Assembly (NCBI RefSeq): GCF_003665095.1
Contig: NZ_RCHV01000002.1
Coordinates: forward strand, 5,956,501 to 6,020,500
Direction: 5' to 3'
Origin: Streptomyces sp. Z26
GTDB taxonomy: Bacteria > Actinomycetota > Actinomycetes > Streptomycetales > Streptomycetaceae
DNA length: 64,000 nucleotides
The position numbers and the translations under genes are program-made. The notes under the pieces are model-generated. The model was not told the DNA's origin and searched no databases. It saw only the letters and a program-made list of their open reading frames with translations. Of the stretch, positions 8,658-16,462 are shown piece after piece (position 1 is the first letter of the stretch; every line of letters begins with the position of its first letter).

Positions 8658-9547
8658 CGCCCACGCCGCCCGCCGCCGCACCGGGCGCCGCCCCGACCGC
8701 CCCGCCGGGGCCGGGCGGCGGGCGCCCGGTGCTCGAACTCACCGGCCTCACCCGGCGCTACGGCAGCCTCACCGCCCTCGACGGCGTCGGCCTGCGCCTC
8801 GCGCCCGGCGCCCGGCACGCCGTCATCGGCCCGAACGGCGCGGGCAAGACCACCCTGCTCAACCTCATCGCGGGCACCGAGCGGCCCAGCGAGGGCAGCG
8901 TCGTCCTGGACGGCCGCGACCTGAGCCGTACGGCACCGGCCCGGCGCGCGCGGCGCGGCATCGCCCGCAGCTTCCAACAGCCGTCCGTCATCGCCGAACT
9001 GACCGTCCTGGACAACCTGGTGCTCGCCGGATGGCGGCACCGCCCGGCCGGGCACGCGGGCCCGCGCGGGCTGTTCGGCGCGGGCCGCCGCAGGCGGCGC
9101 GAGGAGACCGCCCGCGCCGGGCTGGCCGCCGTCGGGCTGGCGGGGTACGCGGCCCGGCGCGCGTCCGAACTCTCCCACGGGCAGCGGCGGTTGCTCGATC
9201 TCGCCGCCGCGCTCGCCACCTCGCCCCGGGTGCTGCTGCTCGACGAGCCCGCCGCCGGACTCACCGACCGGGACGTGGACCGGCTGCTGGGGGTGCTCGG
9301 CGCGCTCCCCGACGACGTCGCGATGCTGCTGGTCGAGCACCACACCGAGGTCGTCGCGGAGCTGGCCGACACCGTCACCGTCCTCGTGGACGGGCGGGAG
9401 CTGGTCGCCGGTCCGGTGCGTACGGCGCTCGACCACCCCGCCGTCCGCGACGCGTACCTCGGCACCGGAACCGGCGCGGACGGGGACGGCCGTACGGGCC
9501 CGGGTGCCGACACGGTCACCGCCCCCGGCCACGGGGGCACCCCGTGA
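8654..9547 (+). CDS. ABC transporter ATP-binding protein, LivG type
   Basis: 297 aa from the GTG overlapping the permease stop by four bases. After a Pro/Ala-rich leader of about 28 residues come the Walker A motif GPNGAGKTT (about residue 59), Q-loop region ARSFQQPSV, a signature that reads LSHGQRR rather than LSGGQ, and Walker B VLLLDEPAAGL with the switch region LLVEHHTEVV. The H-H pair and the insertion after the Q-loop (AGWRHRPAG to FGAGRRRR) are typical of LivG subunits. It works at the inner face of the membrane with the LivF-type ATPase encoded next. Confidence 0.9.
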   Translation: MTPTPPAAAPGAAPTAPPGPGGGRPVLELTGLTRRYGSLTALDGVGLRLAPGARHAVIGPNGAGKTTLLNLIAGTERPSEGSVVLDGRDLSRTAPARRARRGIARSFQQPSVIAELTVLDNLVLAGWRHRPAGHAGPRGLFGAGRRRRREETARAGLAAVGLAGYAARRASELSHGQRRLLDLAAALATSPRVLLLDEPAAGLTDRDVDRLLGVLGALPDDVAMLLVEHHTEVVAELADTVTVLVDGRELVAGPVRTALDHPAVRDAYLGTGTGADGDGRTGPGADTVTAPGHGGTP

Positions 9548-9597
9548 TGCCGCCGACGGACCGCGCGACGCGACCCGCCCGAGAGGACGTCCACCCG

Positions 9598-10335
9598 ATG
9601 CTCCAACTCACCGGCCTCACCGCCGGATACGACGGCGGCACCGTCCTGCACGGACTCGACCTCGCCGTCCCGGCGGGCAGCGTCCACGCCGTCGTCGGGC
9701 ACAACGGCGCGGGCAAGAGCACCCTCGTGCACACCGTCGCCGGACTGCTGCGGCCCGGAGCGGGCTCCGTACGCGTCGGCGGCACCGAGGTCGCGGGCCG
9801 CGCCGCGCACCACGTGGCGCGCGCGGGCGTCGGCCTCGTACCGCAGGGCCGCCGCGTCTTCGCCGGGCTCACCGTCGAGGAGCACCTGCGCCTCGCGCAC
9901 CGACCGCCGCCCGCCGGGCGCGCGGGCCGCCCCTGGACGCCCGGCCGCGTGCTGGAACTCCTCCCACGGCTGGCCGAACGCCGCACCAACCGCGGCGCCG
10001 ACCTCTCCGGCGGCGAACAGCAGATGCTCGCCCTGGCCCGCGCCCTGCTCGGCACACCGCGCGTGCTGCTGCTGGACGAGCCGACGGAGGGACTGGCGCC
10101 CGTACTGGTGCGCCAGATCCACGAGTTGATCGGCACCCTCGCCGACGACGGCATCGCGGTCCTGCTGGTCTCACCGAGCCCGGCGCTGGCCGCGAGCTGC
10201 GCCGCCGACGTCACCGTGCTGACCTCCGGCCGGGTCACCGCCCGCCTCGACGGGGACGCCGTACGCGCCGACCCGTCCGGCCTGCACGACGCCCTGGCGC
10301 TGGCGCCCGCACGCGCGCCGTCCGGTGCCCGCTGA
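9598..10335 (+). CDS. ABC transporter ATP-binding protein, LivF type
   Basis: 245 aa from the ATG at 9598, chosen because GAGAGGA lies ten bases upstream and relatives begin at MLQLTGLTAGY. An in-frame ATG at 9547 that overlaps the preceding stop (TGATG) is an alternative adding 17 residues. Walker A is GHNGAGKST, the signature is intact (LSGGEQQM) and Walker B is VLLLDEPTEGL. Where most LivF proteins have a switch histidine (VEQN), this one reads VLLVSPSPALA, lacking the usual Glu-Gln pair. It closes the ABC cassette; 111 bp and a fresh Shine-Dalgarno separate it from the monooxygenase. Confidence 0.88.
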   Translation: MLQLTGLTAGYDGGTVLHGLDLAVPAGSVHAVVGHNGAGKSTLVHTVAGLLRPGAGSVRVGGTEVAGRAAHHVARAGVGLVPQGRRVFAGLTVEEHLRLAHRPPPAGRAGRPWTPGRVLELLPRLAERRTNRGADLSGGEQQMLALARALLGTPRVLLLDEPTEGLAPVLVRQIHELIGTLADDGIAVLLVSPSPALAASCAADVTVLTSGRVTARLDGDAVRADPSGLHDALALAPARAPSGAR

Positions 10336-10446
10336 GGCCCGTACGGGCGCAGCTGGTCCCCGTACGGTCCGGGTACGGATCACCTTTCCATCGACAATCG
10401 CAGATCACCGGGCCCGTACGGGCACCGGACCAGAGGAGTGGACTTC

Positions 10447-11646
10447 ATGAGCGGAGGCAGCGTCGCCGTCATCGGCGGCAGCATCGCGGGTTGTGCGACG
10501 GCCATCGCGGCCGCCCGCGGGGGCGCGGACCGGATCACCGTCTTCGAGCGCGAGGGCGGCAGACTCCGGGAGAGCGGCGTCGGCCTCGGCATGCACAACG
10601 ACCGGTACGCGGAGCTGGAGGCCGCCGGTTACGTGCACGCCTCCACCCCGTGGACCGAACTGAACCGCCGCGTCTGGACCTCGCGCGAGGGCGACGCGGA
10701 GCGCGGCCACGAGATCGGCGTCCAGCCGTTCCCGTTCCGCGGCTACGGCTGGGGCGACATCTGGAACGACCTGCGCGCCCGCGTCCCGGAGACCGTCGAC
10801 TACCGTTCCGACGCGACCGTCACCACCCTGGAGCCCGACGCCGACGGCGTCACCGTGGTGCTGAAGGACGGCGCCCGCGAGCGGTTCGACGTGGTGATCG
10901 GCGCGGACGGCTACCGCTCGGTCGTACGGGAGACCATGTTCCCCGGCCTGAAGCCCGGTTACGCGGGCTACCTCGGCTGGCGCGGCACCTCGCCGCTGCC
11001 GCTCGACGAGGGTGTGGCCGAGCAGTCCGAGGCGCAGACCGTCGGCTTCCCCGGCGGGCACTGCATGATCTACCCGATCCCGGACGGCCAGGGCGGCCTG
11101 CGCACCAACTGGATCCTCTACACCATCCCGCCCGGCCAGGACCCGGCCGCCGCCCCCGCGCCCCCGGAGCGCACCCCCGAGCTGATGAAGCACCTCCAGG
11201 CGCTCGTCACCGACCACTTCCCGCCGTACTGGGCCGAGCGCGTGCTCCGCACCCCCGCGGAGAAGACCCTCATGCAGCCCATCTACGACCTGGAGGTCCC
11301 GCGCTACGCCACCGGCCGCATGCTGCTCGCGGGCGACGCCGCCACCGTCGCCCGCCCCCACACGGGCGGCGGCGCGGTGAAGGCCATCCAGGACGCGCTG
11401 GTGCTGGAACGGGCGTGGGAGAAGGGCGGCGACTGGGACGCGGTCCTCGGCGCGTACGACGCGGACCGTACGGCCGTCGGCGCCGCCATGGTCGAGCTGG
11501 GGCGGCGCCTGGGCCGGGCGCAGGTGGACGACACCCCCGACTGGTCCGCCATGGACCAGGGCGGGTTCGACGCCTGGTGGCAGGGCCAGCACCAGGGCTC
11601 GGACCGCAAGAGCGGCTTCGGTGGCCACGCCCTGAAGCGCGACTGA
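10447..11646 (+). CDS. FAD-dependent aromatic-type monooxygenase (2,6-dihydroxypyridine hydroxylase-like)
   Basis: 399 aa, ATG nine bases after the start of an AGAGGAG site. The dinucleotide-binding motif VIGGSIAGC is at residues 9-16, the DG motif VIGADGYRSVVR follows near 155, and the second FAD motif LLAGDAATVARPHTGGGAVK is near 300, the full set for class A flavin monooxygenases. The combination YAGYLGWRG plus RPHTGGGAVKA resembles 2,6-dihydroxypyridine 3-monooxygenase more than p-hydroxybenzoate hydroxylase. These soluble enzymes use NAD(P)H and oxygen to hydroxylate an activated aromatic or heteroaromatic ring. Placement directly behind an importer suggests that the imported compound, or something made from it, is the substrate. 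The exact substrate is not predictable. Confidence 0.85.
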   Translation: MSGGSVAVIGGSIAGCATAIAAARGGADRITVFEREGGRLRESGVGLGMHNDRYAELEAAGYVHASTPWTELNRRVWTSREGDAERGHEIGVQPFPFRGYGWGDIWNDLRARVPETVDYRSDATVTTLEPDADGVTVVLKDGARERFDVVIGADGYRSVVRETMFPGLKPGYAGYLGWRGTSPLPLDEGVAEQSEAQTVGFPGGHCMIYPIPDGQGGLRTNWILYTIPPGQDPAAAPAPPERTPELMKHLQALVTDHFPPYWAERVLRTPAEKTLMQPIYDLEVPRYATGRMLLAGDAATVARPHTGGGAVKAIQDALVLERAWEKGGDWDAVLGAYDADRTAVGAAMVELGRRLGRAQVDDTPDWSAMDQGGFDAWWQGQHQGSDRKSGFGGHALKRD

Positions 11647-11655
11647 CGCCCGCAC

Positions 11656-11696
11656 GGCGCGCGCCCGCCCCCGTACGCGGGGGGCGGGCGCGCGCC
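11656..11696. terminator. Bidirectional terminator hairpin
   Basis: A 17-bp perfect stem (GGCGCGCGCCCGCCCCC and its complement) with a loop of about seven bases lies between two convergent genes, ten bases after the monooxygenase stop and 30 bases from the end of the minus-strand gene. There is no U-run, as is usual in Streptomyces. Confidence 0.75.
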
Positions 11697-11725
11697 GACG
11701 GCTCACGCGCGCCGTGCGAACGGCC

Positions 11726-12691
11726 CTACGCGCATTGGCCGTTGCAGTCGTAGGCGTAGAGCGACCCGCAGTCCTCCTCGACGATCGTGCAGCCGCCACG
11801 GTGACAAGAACCGGTGGAGCAGTAGTCGCTCTCGGTGGCGCAGAAGCAGTACGCGGGCGGACCGGCCGCCGTGTCAGGGGGCCCGAGCCGCGCGAGCAGC
11901 GCCCCCGTCTCCTCCTTCCCGAAGGCCGCCTCGGCCGACTCCTCCAGCCGCTTCAGGCGCGCGGACGGCGTACCCCCGCCCGAGACGAAGTGCCGGGGGA
12001 TCATCTCCACGGCCTCGTCGAGCACGGCGGTCTGCTCCCGCGACAGGTCCGGGTGCGTCTCCCGGTACCGGCGCACCTGCTCCATCCACAACCGGGCCCG
12101 CTCCTGCGGGGGCTTGGCGCGCAGGATCGCCTTGCGGTAGGGCTCCGAGTACCGGACGACGTCGTCGTACCCGGCCGGGAGGCGGTCCTTGTTCGCCGCC
12201 ACCCACGCCCTGGCGCGGGACGTCTCCGACTGCGCGAACGCCGGGGTCTGCCCGGCGAGCGTGAGACCCGCCGCGACGCCGACGCCTCCGGCGAGTTGGA
12301 GGAACCGCTTCCGCCCGAGCCCGGACCCCGTGGCCCGGTCCTCCGCCGCGCCCTCCGCGCCCGTCCTGGTCGCCTCCTCCCGGAGCCTTCCGAGCGCGCG
12401 CAGCACCCGTACCGTCGTACGGAACCCCAGCCTCCCGGCGAGCCTCGGTGCCATCGACGGGCCGGTCCAGGCCCGTACGTCCTCCCCACGGACGCGCAGC
12501 AGGGTCGGCTCCCAGGCGGGGTCGTCGCCCAAGGCGCGCCGCCGCCACCGTTCGACCTCGTCGCCCGCCAGTGGGACCACCTCGAGCTTCTGCCCACTCG
12601 CCTCGGCCACCGCCTCCGAGATGGCCGTGCACCTGCCGCACGAGCCGTCGAAGGCGAGCAGCCACCTCTCGTTCTTCCCCCGGTTCGACAC
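11726..12691 (-). CDS. Fulvocin C-related cysteine-rich protein with DCC-type N-terminal domain
   Basis: 321 aa, GTG start behind AGGGGGA. Three parts are visible. Residues 10-80 resemble the DUF393/DCC thioredoxin-like fold, with a CxxC pair at C18 and C21 in LLAFDGSCGRC. Residues 124-155 carry a basic-hydrophobic segment ending in AFAQS that looks like an internal export signal or membrane anchor (GRKRFLQLAGG). The last 42 residues hold eight cysteines in the order YCFC-DYC-SCH-GC-DC-DC-QC, matching the spacing of fulvocin C, the 45-residue, eight-cysteine bacteriocin of Myxococcus fulvus. A putative amphipathic helical section fills 155-275. Family knowledge: many actinomycete fulvocin C-related proteins are annotated but none is well characterised to my knowledge. 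It could be a bacteriocin precursor, an anchored toxin or a redox protein. It is monocistronic, with a hairpin after its end. Confidence 0.72.
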   Translation of the reverse strand: MSNRGKNERWLLAFDGSCGRCTAISEAVAEASGQKLEVVPLAGDEVERWRRRALGDDPAWEPTLLRVRGEDVRAWTGPSMAPRLAGRLGFRTTVRVLRALGRLREEATRTGAEGAAEDRATGSGLGRKRFLQLAGGVGVAAGLTLAGQTPAFAQSETSRARAWVAANKDRLPAGYDDVVRYSEPYRKAILRAKPPQERARLWMEQVRRYRETHPDLSREQTAVLDEAVEMIPRHFVSGGGTPSARLKRLEESAEAAFGKEETGALLARLGPPDTAAGPPAYCFCATESDYCSTGSCHRGGCTIVEEDCGSLYAYDCNGQCA

Positions 12692-13083
12692 GTTTCCCCC
12701 TGTTCGTCGTGTGGTGCCGGTTGGTCGGTCCGGACACAGGATGGGCGGAGGGGCGGCGGGCCCCGGAAGGGCAGTTCAAGCCAACGGGCCGCGCGTACGC
12801 CGATCGGTGCGCGAACTCCTCGTTCCGCCCGTTTCCGTCACGAAGGGAAGGGGGAAGTCCGACCCTCCCGTGGCTGCCGGTGGGGGAGCGCCGGGTGCGT
12901 CGCGTGAACGTGGCGCGGCGGTGGAGGCGGGTGCGGCGGGTTCGGCCGCGTGAGGGAGCGGCGTCTTCGGTACCTCGCCGCCCCGGCGTCGCGTCGTGCG
13001 GGGAGGTGAGAGGCGGACACAAAGTTGTTGGTCGGATGGCAAGTAAGTTGCCCGTGCGGGTCCCCGGTTGGTAGCTTCGCCGC
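12692..13083. promoter_or_regulatory. Divergent promoter region with a candidate TetR operator
   Basis: 392 bp between the divergent fulvocin C-like gene and the first tetR gene, with no credible ORF. At 13038-13052 there is an inverted repeat GGCAA-gtaag-TTGCC, 31 bases before the GTG of the TetR gene, the usual place for an autoregulatory TetR operator. The surrounding 13018-13055 is the least GC-rich part of the gap. I saw no ribosome binding site before the TetR start, so its mRNA may be leaderless. Confidence 0.4.
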
Positions 13084-13722
13084 GTGGAACGACGTACCCA
13101 GTCCGAGCGGCGCGCCGAGTCGCGCGAACGCCTCGTCAACGCCGCCATCCGGCTCCTGGCCGAGCACGGCTACGCGCACACCTCGCTCGCCCGCATCGGC
13201 GGCGCGGCGGGGCTGAGCCGTGGGCTGGTCAGCCACCACTTCGGCTCCAAGGAAGCCTGTATGCGGGCCGTGGTGGAGGAGTGCCGCACCTGGACGCACG
13301 CCCGTATCGAGGACGTCGGCGGCCACGGCGTGGACGCCCTGGACGCCGTCCTCGACGTCTACTTCGACGGGGTCCGCCAGGGCGACACCGGCCTCCGCGC
13401 GATGTCCGTCATCCTCGTCGAAGCCCTGACCGCGACCCCGGGCCTGCGCCCGGTCGTGGCCGAGACCAACGCCGAGACACGGCGGTTCATCGCGGCCCGC
13501 GTCGCCGAGATGCTGGGCCAGGACCCGCCGGAGCCGGACGGCAGCCCGGAGGTGTGGGCGCTGGCGACCCTGGTGCAGGGCCTCCTGCGCGGCGTCTCGC
13601 TCCAGTGGATGGCGGATCCGGAGAACGTCGACCTCCCGGCCGCCGTCGCCACGGCGAAGACCGTCATCCGCGCGGCGGTCGCGGCGTACGGCGACCCGGC
13701 CCGCGCCGTGGCGGCGGGGTAG
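13084..13722 (+). CDS. TetR family transcriptional regulator
   Basis: 212 aa from GTG at 13084 with no visible Shine-Dalgarno. Residues 12-60 form the TetR HTH (RERLVNAAIRLLAEHGYAHT, then GLVSHHFGSKEACMRAVVEE with the typical YHYF-like segment). The rest is a helical ligand-binding domain of unknown specificity. A dyad upstream suggests autorepression. A second, unrelated-looking TetR gene follows after 17 bp on the same strand. Possible targets are the divergent fulvocin C-like gene or the gene pair itself. Confidence 0.9.
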   Translation: MERRTQSERRAESRERLVNAAIRLLAEHGYAHTSLARIGGAAGLSRGLVSHHFGSKEACMRAVVEECRTWTHARIEDVGGHGVDALDAVLDVYFDGVRQGDTGLRAMSVILVEALTATPGLRPVVAETNAETRRFIAARVAEMLGQDPPEPDGSPEVWALATLVQGLLRGVSLQWMADPENVDLPAAVATAKTVIRAAVAAYGDPARAVAAG

Positions 13723-13739
13723 GCGGTGACCGGGACGTG

Positions 13740-14315
13740 GTGAACGAGGAGGCGCCGACGCGCCGTTCGGACGCGCGGCGCAACCGGGAACGCATCCTGG
13801 CCGCCGCGACGGTTGAGCTGACCCGCGACGCCGACGTGCCGCTGAGCACCATCCGGCGGTGCGCGGGCGTCGGACAGGCCACCTTCTACCGGAACTTCCC
13901 CGACCGGGACTCCCTCGTACTGGAGATCCACCGCCACGAGATGCGGCACCTCGCGGACGCCGCCCCGCGCCTCCTGCGGGCCTGGCCGCCGGACCGGGCG
14001 CTACGGAAGTGGCTGGACGAACTGGCCCGCTTCGCCATGGCCAAGGCCGGGCTCGCGGAGGCGCTGCGCAAGGCGACGTGCACCCCCTGCCCGCCGGGCG
14101 GCCCGGCGCAGGCCCCGATCGCCGAGGCCGTCGAACTGCTGCTGCGCGCCAACGAGCGGGCGGGCACGGTACGTTCCGGGGTCACGGCCGAGGACTTCTT
14201 CCTCGTCACGGCCGGTCTCTGGCAGATCGACCCGACCGCCGACGACCGCGCCGCCCGTACGGCGCGCTTGCTCGACCTCGTCATGGACGGCGTCCGTACT
14301 CGCCCCGGCGACTGA
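13740..14315 (+). CDS. TetR family transcriptional regulator
   Basis: 191 aa starting at the second of two adjacent GTG codons (13737 is the alternative). The N-terminal HTH reads RRNRERILAAATVELTRD, then LSTIRRCAGVGQATFYRNFPDRDSLVLEI, where the glycine-to-YRNF segment is characteristic of TetR proteins. The C-terminal portion (ALRKWLDELARFAMAKAGLAEAL) resembles the TetR_C domain seen in regulators with helix-rich inducer pockets. It sits 17 bp after another TetR gene and is probably cotranscribed with it. Ligand and target are unknown. Confidence 0.9.
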   Translation: MNEEAPTRRSDARRNRERILAAATVELTRDADVPLSTIRRCAGVGQATFYRNFPDRDSLVLEIHRHEMRHLADAAPRLLRAWPPDRALRKWLDELARFAMAKAGLAEALRKATCTPCPPGGPAQAPIAEAVELLLRANERAGTVRSGVTAEDFFLVTAGLWQIDPTADDRAARTARLLDLVMDGVRTRPGD

Positions 14316-14357
14316 CCGGCACGAGCCCGCCGTCCCGTACGGCCCGGCGCTGGCGCG

Positions 14358-15077
14358 TCAGCCCAGCGCGCCGCCGCGTACGGCGGCGAGCCAGGCGGGG
14401 AACCCGTCGAGCAGCCGGTCGTACAGCTCCGCGTCCGTCACCGCGCGCGGGTCGCGCCCTGCGTGGAAGAAACCGGCGTTGTCCACCACGCGCCTTGCGG
14501 GGACGGCGAGTTCGTCGAGTCGGCGGAGGAAGGCGAAGTCGTTCGCGTCGGGGTCCCCGAAGCCGACGAACTGCCAGAACAGCGGCAGTCGGGCCGCCCG
14601 GCACAGATAGCGTTCGGCAGCCGTCCTGCTGCTGGGCCCGCCGTCGGTCTGGAAGACGACGAGCGCGGGTGCGCGGCTGCCGGAGGCGAGGTGGTGGTCG
14701 ATGACGGCGTCCATCGCCCAGTGGGTGTGCGTACGGCCCATGTGGCCGAGAGAGTCGTGCAGCCGCGCGACCCGGCCCTCGTAGGCGCTGAGGGAGATCT
14801 CCGCGATGCCGTCCACGTCGGTGGAGAAGAAGATCAGCGGCACCACACCGTCGTCGTCGAGGTGCGCGGCGAGTCCGAGGATACGTTCGGCCAGGTGCTG
14901 GACGGTGCCGTCGCGGTAGTACGGGCGCATCGAACCGGAGCGGTCCAGCACCAGGTAGACGGCGGCGCGCACACCCTCCAGGGCGTTCTCGCGGAGGCTG
15001 TCTCCCGCCTTCTTGTAGAGGCTGACGAGCGCGGGCGCCGTCGCCTCCACCTTGGACAGGCTGATCGCGGACTTCAA
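14358..15077 (-). CDS. vWA domain protein, TerF/YegL-like
   Basis: 239 aa, probable TTG start (no better in-frame codon keeps the conserved ISLSKVEATAPALVSLYKKA opening). The von Willebrand A fold starts at about residue 37; the metal-ion-dependent adhesion site DRSGSM is intact at 45-50, with further MIDAS-type residues in FQTDGGPSS. The N-terminal segment resembles that of proteins found with TerD-type stress genes. Such proteins are cytoplasmic, bind Mg or Mn and are linked to tellurite or oxidative stress, but no TerD or TerC gene is nearby, so the role is open. It converges with the tetR pair; the 42-bp gap holds no obvious terminator. Confidence 0.8.
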   Translation of the reverse strand: MKSAISLSKVEATAPALVSLYKKAGDSLRENALEGVRAAVYLVLDRSGSMRPYYRDGTVQHLAERILGLAAHLDDDGVVPLIFFSTDVDGIAEISLSAYEGRVARLHDSLGHMGRTHTHWAMDAVIDHHLASGSRAPALVVFQTDGGPSSRTAAERYLCRAARLPLFWQFVGFGDPDANDFAFLRRLDELAVPARRVVDNAGFFHAGRDPRAVTDAELYDRLLDGFPAWLAAVRGGALG

Positions 15078-15343
15078 CTGCCCTGCCTTCCCGGCCCGTT
15101 GCCGGACCGACGTGGCGTGCGCTTTCGGGGCCGGCTCGAATGGCTCAGGAAAGACGACTCTCCTGCGCGTCTTGCTGAGGCCGAACGGAATCGCGTGCGG
15201 ACTGGGATGAGGTGTGCTGCTCCGCCCCTCGCTTACCGGGCACCGCTGCGGTCACTCGTGCGGCGACTACCTGTCACGCCGTGAAGCCAGGCACGTGGAA
15301 GGGTACGACGGTTACTGGCCCGGCGCCGTACGCGTGATCTGCT

Positions 15344-15362
15344 CACCCGCCTTCGGCGGGTG
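15344..15362 (-). terminator. Terminator of the DUF397/XRE operon
   Basis: CACCCGCC and its complement close on a UUCG-type loop, 9 bases after the stop of the last DUF397 gene (minus strand). The 294-bp gap that contains it shows nothing else. Confidence 0.7.
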
Positions 15363-15371
15363 TAGCCGAGG

Positions 15372-15734
15372 TCAGCCCTCGGTCGCGGTGCGGAGGAACG
15401 TGCCCCAGGCGGTGGGCGTGAAGGTGAGGCGGGGGCCGGTGGTGTGTTTGGAGTCGCGTACCAGGATGGAGCCCGGGACAGCTGCGATCTCGACACAGGC
15501 GGCGTCTTCAAAGTCGCTGTGGGTGCTCTTGGTCCACTCCAGGACAGTGTCGGCGAGGAAGGTGTCCCAGGCGGTCGCGTCGAAGGTGAGGCGGGGTCCG
15601 GCCTTGTCCTTGGAGTCGCGTACCAGGATGGAGTCCGGGACGGCGGCGATTTCGACGCAGCTGGCGCCTTCGTTGGTGCTGTAGGTGCTCTTGGTCCAGT
15701 GGAGGGTGTCGTCGGTGGTGCGCGTGATGCTCAT
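15372..15734 (-). CDS. Two-domain DUF397 protein
   Basis: 120 aa from the ATG at 15734, preceded by GGGAGAG. It is a tandem fusion of two DUF397 units, residues 10-60 (LHWTKSTYSTNEGASCVEIA, then VRDSKDKAGPRLTF, then WDTF) and 65-115 (LEWTKSTHSDFEDAACVEIA, then VRDSKHTTGPRLTF, then WGTF). DUF397 proteins are about 60-80 residues long and usually single. Family knowledge: they are encoded beside XRE-DUF5753 regulators and behave as their partners, as in WhiJ-like developmental modules and the Scr1/Scr2 pair. A longer frame through its own upstream region exists but has no family resemblance and was rejected. It is the most promoter-distal member of the array. Confidence 0.88.
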   Translation of the reverse strand: MSITRTTDDTLHWTKSTYSTNEGASCVEIAAVPDSILVRDSKDKAGPRLTFDATAWDTFLADTVLEWTKSTHSDFEDAACVEIAAVPGSILVRDSKHTTGPRLTFTPTAWGTFLRTATEG

Positions 15735-15813
15735 GTCTCTCCCGTGGGTTGAGGGATGACGAACAGCCGCGTGGCCGGGGCGGGTTCGCCTCGGCCACGG
15801 GGTGGAGCGTGGT

Positions 15814-16176
15814 TCAGCGACCGGTGGCGCGGGTGATGAAGGTTTCCCAGACGCCCGTGCCGAAGGTGAGGCGGGGGCCGGTGGTGTGCTTGGAGTCGCG
15901 TACGCGGACGGTGCCGGGGGTCGTCGCGATCTCGACGCAGTTCGGACCCTCGTTGGAGCTGTGGGTGCTCTTGGTCCACTCCAGGACGGTGTCGGTGAGG
16001 AACGTGTCCCAGGTGGCCGTGTCGAAGGTGAGGCGGGGTCCGGCCTTGTCCTTGGAGTCGCGGACCAGGATGGAGTCCGGGGCCGCTGCGATCTCGACGC
16101 AGGCGGCGTCTGCACGGTCGCTGTAGGTGCTTTTGGTCCAGTGGAGGGTGTCGTCGGTGGTGCGCGTGATGCTCAT
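15814..16176 (-). CDS. Two-domain DUF397 protein (paralogue of the previous)
   Basis: 120 aa from the ATG at 16176. It has the same first ten residues (MSITRTTDDT) and the same two-unit design as the neighbour, with differences concentrated in the variable patch of each unit (SDRADAAC against STNEGASC, and SSNEGPNC against SDFEDAAC) and in the C-terminal strand (FGTGVWETFITRATGR). The invariant VRDSK and GPRLTF motifs are kept in all units, so both copies look functional. It lies in the middle of the array between a hairpin and the single-domain DUF397 gene. Confidence 0.88.
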   Translation of the reverse strand: MSITRTTDDTLHWTKSTYSDRADAACVEIAAAPDSILVRDSKDKAGPRLTFDTATWDTFLTDTVLEWTKSTHSSNEGPNCVEIATTPGTVRVRDSKHTTGPRLTFGTGVWETFITRATGR

Positions 16177-16255
16177 GTCTCTCCCGTGGGTTGAGGGATG
16201 ACGAACAGCCGCGTGGCCGGGGTGTGTTGGCCCCGGCCACGGGATGGAGCCTGGT

Positions 16256-16462
16256 TCAGCGACCGGTGGTGCGGGTGATGAAGGCTTCCCAGACGCCCGT
16301 GTCGAAGGTGAGGCGGGGGCCGGTCGCGCGCTTGGAGTCGCGGACCAGGATCGAGTCCGGGATGGCGGCGATCTCGACGCAGTCCGCGCCTTCGTTGGTG
16401 CTGTAGCTGCTCTTGGTCCACTCCAGGGTGGAACCGTCCCCAGCTGTGGGCTTGATGCTCAT
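16256..16462 (-). CDS. Single-domain DUF397 protein
   Basis: 68 aa, the normal size for the family. It reads LEWTKSSYSTNEGADCVEIA, VRDSKRATGPRLTF and WEAFITRTTGR. Its ATG (16462) overlaps the stop of the XRE regulator gene by four bases, so the two are translationally coupled, the usual regulator-partner arrangement. Its C-terminal 20 residues are nearly identical to those of the second array member, supporting descent of the larger proteins from this gene by duplication and fusion. Confidence 0.9.
   Translation of the reverse strand: MSIKPTAGDGSTLEWTKSSYSTNEGADCVEIAAIPDSILVRDSKRATGPRLTFDTGVWEAFITRTTGR

Larger units (their letters stand above)
15372..16255 (-). repeat. Tandem duplication of a DUF397 gene and its leader (two 442-bp units)
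   Basis: Units 15372-15813 and 15814-16255 align along their whole length, including identical leader DNA just upstream of both start codons (the stretch reading GAGAGACATG and about 40 bases before it on the minus strand). Each unit ends with a small hairpin (15771-15798 and 16213-16240, the latter GTGGCCGGGG with its complement). The third DUF397 gene matches the 3' half of the units. This indicates recent in-place duplication. Confidence 0.85.

Noticed and set aside
5151..8681. 1176-codon minus-strand frame across the ABC transporter genes
   Set aside because: Same effect of third-position GC bias; no motif, extreme Arg/Gly content.
15735..16115. N-terminal extension of the first DUF397 protein through the adjacent unit
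   Set aside because: The extension is the neighbouring gene read in the wrong frame (Pro/Ser/Arg-rich); the ATG at 15734 has a good binding site.
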